Below, piece by piece: positions 58,628 to 64,000 of a DNA stretch of 64,000 bases. How positions within the stretch are numbered: the first letter of the stretch is position 1; every line of letters begins with the position of its first letter. Position numbers and translations under genes: made by a program. Under the pieces are notes generated by a model, which worked only from the letters and a program-made list of their open reading frames with translations, was not told where the DNA came from and did not search any database. Origin of the DNA: Sthenelais limicola (taxonomy: Eukaryota; Annelida; Polychaeta; Phyllodocida; Sigalionidae); the NCBI GenBank assembly GCA_942159475.1, contig OW804094.1, positions 59,454,966-59,518,965 of the forward strand. Reading direction: 5' to 3'.

Positions 58628-60454
58628 GCCCACCGAAAAAAAGAAAGGAAATGATCGTAAATCGTTGAGAAAAAACTCATGCCCAACCACCAATCACTCA
58701 ACACTATTTTAAGGATAACTTTGCATTATGAAGTTCAATATTTATTGCATTGTCACCATCGGTTAAAATACATACTTCATGAAACAATCAAAGCATTTCA
58801 TTCAAGATAAGAACATTGACAAGTTTTAATACAGAATTCATTTCTTGAAAACGATACCTATGATGAACCCACATCAGCAACTTTTCTATTCTTTTACAGC
58901 TCGTTCATAAATGGATCCATTACAAGAACAACTCACTGAAGATGACATCCCTGGAGCTTCCTTAGGAGATCGACAACCAAATCAGTTAACCATCCCAGAA
59001 TTAAAATTGTGGTTGAAATGTCGTGGTGTTAAATCAAGCAAATTAAAGACAAAGGCAGAATATGTTGCTAAAGTTGAAATGCTGAAGAACTGCATGCTTC
59101 CTATTATTGATCCAACTGAAAGCTCAGAGTATATTTCACAAAAGAAAAAGCTGCAGAACAGAGAAGAAGCACATGTGTCAGACGTTTCGGAAGATGATAT
59201 ATGTTTGTCAAAAGAAGGATGGGCCCGGTTATTGAATATTTTACCCGAATTTACAGACATAAATATTCATGCATATTCACTTCAAAGTGGGAAGAAGGTT
59301 ATAAGGCTCAACAGTGAAGTTTCCAATGAGGTTTCAAAGAAAACCTGTATCAAACCAGAGAAGCGAGGCTATCAATTCTATGTTGAGAAATATCTGCATG
59401 ATATATGGGTCTCTCAAAAAAATGAATTTGTGTTTGTCAAAGCAAAATGTTTTGCAAGTCAGAGAAAAAATGAGTCCCCACATCAACTTTGGTGCGCTCT
59501 CACTAAGTCATTTCCATCAGAAGTTTCTAAGAGTCACTGTTCCTGTGTAGCTGGTGCCTCTGGATTTTGTAATCACATGTTCGCACTTCTTTACCAGATA
59601 GCTCACTTTTCTAAGTCAGGAATGAAGGAAGTGCCCCTAGAAGTGTCCAAAACAAGTCTTCCCCAGCAGTGGGACAAGCCACGGATATGGGGTGTCCATG
59701 CTGAACCAGTAATGGACACAGTTCATGCTCGGGCAGGAAATGAACCCCGAAAAAAAAAGGCTATTGAATGTTCTCTATATGAAAGTAGAGGGAAAAAGTC
59801 ATTGGAAAATGAACCAGAAAAACTTGTGTCGATACAAAAGAAAATAGGTGATGTTAATCCTCTACGAGGCATTTCTTACATGGCTGTTCCTGACAACGAC
59901 AGCACTGTATATGTGAAAACTAGACTTGGCACCTATACTCCGTTGGGTTCAGTATTAAGCTACCAACTGGCCATTACAGAAGGGGACTTTACCGTTAACT
60001 GCAACTGGCAAAGCATTACTAGTACCATTTGCAAGCTTGGTTGTTCAGACACCGAACCATTTCCAGACCTTCCTCTAGGATCTAATTTCCCCAAATGCAC
60101 TCTAGGTCCAGAAGTTGATGAGAATACCCGTACTTATTTGGAAAATGTGATGATTGACAAAAAAATGGCTGCAAATCTCGAAAAGGAAACAAGGGACCAA
60201 GCACAATGTGAATTATGGATCAAGGAACGAAAGAACAGACTCACTGCCTCTAATTTTGGGCGAATAATTTCAAGGAAAGGTGAAAAAGGAAAGCTAGTAC
60301 ATGATTTGCTCAGTGATAAAAAAATTAATGCTCCAAGTCTTACCCATGGAAGGAAATATGAGGATGTGGCAGCACTTAAATACTGTAGGTATATGTGTGA
60401 TTCGGGCCATAGTGTTGAACTGACTGCATCTGGACTTGTGGTCAGTCCTTCCTA

Positions 60455-60865
60455 TGCATACCTGGGTTTCCGTGGGACAAGCCACGGATATGGGGTGTCC
60501 ATGCTGAACCAGTAATGGACACAGTTCATGCTCGGGCAGGAAATGAACCCCGAAAAAAAAAGGCTATTGAATGTTCTCTATATGAAAGTAGAGGGAAAAA
60601 GTTTCAGATGCCTACGGATATGGGGTGTCCATAAAAAGTTTCAGATGCCTCGTAGAGGATTAACATCACCTATTTTCTTTTGTATCGACACAAGTTTTTC
60701 TGGTTCATTTTCCAATGACTTTTTCCCTCTACTTTCATATAGAGAACATTCAATAGCCTTTTTTTTTCGGGGTTCATTTCCTGCCCGAGCATGAACTGTG
60801 TCCATTACTGGTTCAGCATGGACACCCCATATCCGTGGCTTGTCCCACGGAAACCCAGGTATGCA
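60455..60865. repeat. Fold-back inverted duplication in the nuclease gene
   Basis: Arms of about 148 bp, 60455-60602 and 60718-60865, are reverse complements. The right arm and spacer (60645-60850) form an inverted copy of gene segment 59670-59875, and the left arm (about 60473-60602) is a direct copy of its first part. The spacer also holds short duplicated bits (TTTCAGATGCCT twice, ACGGATATGGGGTGTCCAT). Confidence 0.92.
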
Positions 60866-61084
60866 CACCTGATAGGAAGGTCGTTGATAAGTCATGTCAC
60901 CCTCACTATGGTTTGGCCGAAATTAAATGCCCATATACCCACAGAAACATCACACCATATGAGGCAGCACTTACAGATAAAAAATTTTTCTTGGAGATCG
61001 TCGAGGGCAAATTGAAATTAACCCATTCACAGCTGAACGTCACAAAGTGTGTGTGTCTAAAAAACGTTATTGCATCGCTATGAT

Positions 61085-61130
61085 TGACGTCATAGGATGA
61101 CGTCATAGGACGACGTCACGTCCTATAAAA
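61085..61130 (+). promoter_or_regulatory. Triple CRE plus TATA module
   Basis: TGACGTCAT, TGACGTCAT and CGACGTCACG are followed within about 15 bp by CTATAAAAACGG. TGACGTCA is the CREB/ATF site. The arrangement resembles a core promoter; function is inferred. Confidence 0.55.
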
Positions 61131-61757
61131 ACGGGAGGTGGTGACATAGGCCTCACATAAAAATAACATTAATTTTTGTTTCTCATCTCCTGGATTTATT
61201 AATGCGTATATAGTGTTCAAACTACAGGCTTGCTTAGAGGACATATAGGACTGAAGGCAGGCACTGGAAAAATCATTTCAAACGATTATATATAGCCAGA
61301 AATAAATGGCAAATCTTGCTGCATCTCGCTGCAGGGAAACAATATCAGACGTCGTCATAAATGGGTGACAGCACGCACATGGGTATCAGAAGGAAAATCC
61401 TATTTATTCAATTTAAAATACAATGATTACATTGATGTGATACCACAGGATACTAAGAGGCATTGGATATCTAACTTTGACAGCTTATTTTGTGAATATC
61501 AACGCAATATCTTTAATTACGACACCTGAATGGGTTACCATTATGAACTGAAGTCGTCTGCATTGTGACGTAATGTTTTCCCACCATGTGTAATCTAATG
61601 AATACATGCTATTTTGTGTTGCCATGGCAATGGTATTATTTTAAAACAATATCTTTTATGAAAAATGTAGTCAACATAGAAGATAATCCTGAAAGCAGAT
61701 TTTGAATATGTAAAATAGTAAAACAAATATAACTGTTTTTAGAATATAACATGCTCA

Positions 61758-61900
61758 TAATGCCTGGAGGCATTATCCGTTTTTTCCCATGTATTGCAGG
61801 TAATGCCTGAAGGCATTATCCGTTTTTTCCCATGTATTGCAGGTAATGCCTGAAGGCATTATCCGTTTTTTCCCAGGGAATGCCTGAAGGCATTATTAGT
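61758..61900. repeat. 43-bp tandem repeat with palindromic core
   Basis: About 3.5 units contain the palindrome AATGCCTGAAGGCATT and the spacer CCGTTTTTTCCCA. The first unit has one mismatch (TGGAGG). It lies at the right end of MITE 2. Confidence 0.9.
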
Positions 61901-62190
61901 ATTTAATGGGTTAAAGAAAGGACACAGTTACTATGGTCAGATTCAAGGACAAATGGGCATCTCCGGTTTGAAATGGTGTGATTTCATTGTATATACATTA
62001 AAGGGAATGCATGTTGAAAGGATCAGATTTGATGAAGATAATTGGCTTCAAACGCTGAGCAAACTCGAATGTTTCTATTTCAAAGAATTCTTACCAATAT
62101 TGTTAACTAGATTATCAAAGTAAGTTGATATATGTATATATTCCAGTTAAATATTTCTGTTACTTTATTTGAGCTGGTCCTAACAAATGT

Positions 62191-62529
62191 TTATGCAGAT
62201 ATGATTGGGTTCTGGAAAAGTGTTAATAATGCGCAAACTGTCCACATCTGGTTAATCGATCCAAGCATGCTCATTGGTACTGGTCGATCAAATATGTGAA
62301 AGTTTTTTACTTTGTTGATGGCTCTTTCAACATGTATCCGCTCACTAGCCACCTGCTGAGTATGGAAAACCTCTTCTGCAGCCATTTGACTATTCTTTCC
62401 TACAAAGGCAGGCATGTTAATTTTGATCCCAAGATGATCCACTAAATCCTGGATCTGAAATCCTTTATCCACAAGCCACATACTCCCTTTTCTGTGTGGA
62501 AGCCTAAGGAAATTCGATCTGATAGTCAT
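62191..62529 (-). pseudogene. ISL2EU-type DDE transposase, C-terminal fragment
   Basis: On the minus strand the frame encodes VDKGFQIQDLVDHLGIKINM (catalytic Asp), KNSQMAAEEVFHTQQVASER, then RIHVERAINKVKNF (catalytic Glu) and a C-terminal NQMWTVCALLTLFQNPII, stop. This is the DDE_Tnp_4 pattern of THAP-type ISL2EU/IS4EU transposases. The first catalytic Asp and any THAP finger are absent. An acceptor-like tatcag at about 62520 means they might sit in an upstream exon, but none was found out to 64000. Confidence 0.8.
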
Positions 62530-64000
62530 AGTCCAGCAGCCAAATGGGTTTTTTTGTGTGAACCCGGCTCTGGAGGTCCCACAATGGTTTTTTGCTGATT
62601 ATATATCTTTGGACCCTGGAGAATCCAAATCCGAAGAGTGCCAAGCTGTAACCCTTGAGGGTTTTGAGAAATTCAAGATGGCCGCCATGACCACATCCAA
62701 AAAGTACCAATTTCACTTTTCAGCTCATACTTCAATAAATAATAGGAGTAGAAAGACAATTCTTGCACCAAAATGTTCCATTTATGATGGGGAATCATGA
62801 TCAAAAGGCCTTGAGTAAAAAAACTATAGCCTATTTTTTCATATTATAATATACCTGTAAATTTCTTAAGGTTTTTTATACCATTTTCCAGCATTTTGTG
62901 GTTATTTTCTATCAGATTAAAAATTATGTTAGTTACTATCATACACCATGTCCAAGGGAATCATATTTGGATTTCCTTAGTATCCAGAAGCATCTACAAC
63001 CACAGGTGTCCAGTTGAAAGTGCCCCCCTCCCCTCCCTTTCCCCACACACCCCTAGACCAGAATTTCACTGAACTGATAACATGCAAGCACATTTTCCCC
63101 CAGTGCAACTCTGCTAAGCACCTATCTGCTTCTCATTTAAATGATTTACATTTTCCGAAAGCTCATCTTTCTAAAGATATCAATCATGTTAATAAATACA
63201 TATTACAGTACCTAAATTTGGTGTTGCATGGCCACTGAATTGGCCAGGACAGCCAGATGGAGGGAGAGGACTGGGGCATTGACCCAAGTACTTTTATTCT
63301 AGAACCCAAACTTACATTTTCATAACAGAATACCTTTATTTTATTGTCTTTTATTACAACACTAGCAAAGTACCCGTCCTCTGGACGGTCCCCCAGTTCT
63401 CCCTCTCCCCACAGTTCTCCCTCTCCCTCTTTTCCCTCCCCCTCTTCTCTGACATTTATACCTGTTTTTCTATCCCAACCCCATCTCTGATTTCCCCACC
63501 CCCTGACCTCTTCCTCATGCTCCCCCTCCTAACTTCCTCTCCCTCCCCTCTCTCCCTTCCCCTACATCCTCTCCCTCCTCTCTTCCCCCACTCTTCTTTC
63601 CCTCCCCTCCCCCTTTCCTATTCTCTCTGTTCTTGCAATAACAGCAAAGATTCTTGCATAAGAACTTTGAAAGTGGGGTTCCCACAGCCTTATCTTTGTC
63701 AACAAACCCAAATATAATGGTTACAATTATCTCTGGTCATCCTAAATACAGGTTGTAGATACCCTTAGCTGGAAAACCAAATGATGCCCTATTGGGAGAA
63801 TTACTCATATAGTTAGGTCCTCTGGAAATGGGAAATGACATAGTATCTCACAGGGGCTTTCCAAGGCTATAAATATAGTGTAGAGATCGCAATTTTAAAA
63901 AGGCTTCAAAATCACATTTGCACCCCAGATACCTTCCCAAACCACATATATAAACCTCCTGAGAGGTCGAACAGAACTCTGATAGGTATGAAGACAAGAG
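62530..64000. other. Right end of window: no gene recognised
   Basis: The sequence is AT-rich with a pyrimidine-rich CCCTCTCC low-complexity block at 63380-63640. Nothing coding is supported on either strand. It may include an intron or 5' flank of the transposase remnant. Confidence 0.5.

Larger units (their letters stand above)
61022..61914. mobile_element. piggyBac-type MITE 2 (TTAA duplication)
   Basis: TTAA at 61018-61021 and 61911-61914 flanks ends CCCATT and AATGGG, giving the TTAACCC signature of piggyBac ends. It interrupts the YqaJ domain, and the coding frame is continuous across it. Inside are three TGACGTCA-type sites followed by TATAAAA (61085-61130), and 43-bp tandem repeats (61758-61900). 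No transposase is encoded. Confidence 0.88.
58911..62123 (+). pseudogene. SAP-SWIM-YqaJ nuclease of ISL2EU element, interrupted twice
   Basis: The open 5' part (58911-60515) has a SAP-like helix pair at residues 26-56 (LTIPELKLWLKCRGVKSSKL) and a SWIM zinc site (C210, C212, C220, H222 in CSCVAGASGFCNH). It also holds the start of a YqaJ exonuclease domain (RKNRLTASNFGRI, THGRKYE, SGLVVSPSYAYLG). The fold-back at about 60455-60865 interrupts it. The domain resumes at 60866 (TPDRKVVD, then LAEIKCPY with the Glu-x-Lys) and is cut at 61018 by a TTAA MITE. It ends at 61915-62123 (HSYYGQIQGQMGISG to the TAA). Ignoring the MITE restores an uninterrupted frame. ATG context follows an acceptor at about 58899. 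Confidence 0.85.
58911..62529. mobile_element. ISL2EU (IS4EU)-type transposon remnant
   Basis: A SWIM-YqaJ nuclease gene (+) and a DDE transposase C terminus (-) lie tail to tail. This pairing is described for ISL2EU/IS4EU elements. Neither terminal inverted repeat was found, so the limits given are only those of the coding parts. A MITE and a fold-back duplication disrupt it, and the transposase 5' part is not visible. Confidence 0.7.

Noticed and set aside
60641..60895. Minus-strand frame repeating part of the nuclease protein
   Set aside because: It is the inverted duplicate of 59670-59875, not an independent gene.
62504..62716. 70-codon minus-strand frame as an upstream transposase exon
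   Set aside because: No similarity to DDE or THAP regions; an acceptor-like site at 62520 suggests intron or unrelated DNA.

Overview
This is a eukaryotic window. Genes have short exons with GT-AG introns and long AT-rich spacers, and G/C homopolymers are common. The transposon families present (errantivirus-like Ty3/Gypsy with env, Harbinger, hAT/ZMYM1-type, ISL2EU, piggyBac-type MITEs) point to an invertebrate animal, probably marine (mollusc, brachiopod, lancelet or echinoderm grade). The sequence alone does not fix the phylum.

Layout. 1-11039: the 3' part (8 exons, 1747 codons) of one host gene on the + strand. It encodes a long, mostly disordered protein with repeated Trp-centred short motifs and two C-terminal CCCH zinc fingers. 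Its last intron holds a dead LINE fragment. 11040-16934: 3' UTR or intergenic DNA with nothing recognisable.

16935-35491: one Ty3/Gypsy element (gypsy-1, minus strand, 430-bp LTRs, ACTTC target duplication) expanded to 18.5 kb by two nested insertions in its third ORF. One is a 1.1-kb piggyBac-type MITE (TTAA duplication). The other is an 8.6-kb Harbinger element (CTG duplication). The Harbinger carries two tandem SANT/Myb-like genes with matching exon structure, a convergent transposase gene that has lost its catalytic exon, and four copies of a TATA-bearing module.

35487-57300: a stack of errantivirus-like remnants on the + strand. They comprise an intact integrase ORF, a long open env-like ORF, an env tail fragment, a broken env, several LTR-like segments and a small acidic ORF with its own TATA box and poly(A) signal. 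A 6.8-kb hAT element (42775-49559) with an apparently intact transposase is inserted in this stack. The transposase N terminus is a 10-unit in-frame minisatellite.

58217-64000: a 354-bp MITE, then an ISL2EU-type transposon. It has a SAP-SWIM-YqaJ nuclease gene on + and a transposase C terminus on -. The nuclease gene is broken by a fold-back inverted duplication and by a second TTAA-flanked MITE that carries three CRE sites and a TATA box.

The most unusual observations are: (1) the two-SANT-gene, catalytic-exon-less Harbinger with repeated promoter-like modules; (2) three different env-like ORFs that appear to share a long C-terminal cytoplasmic domain; (3) the W-motif host protein; and (4) the fold-back rearrangement in the nuclease gene. 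All family assignments were made by eye from motifs; no searches were run.
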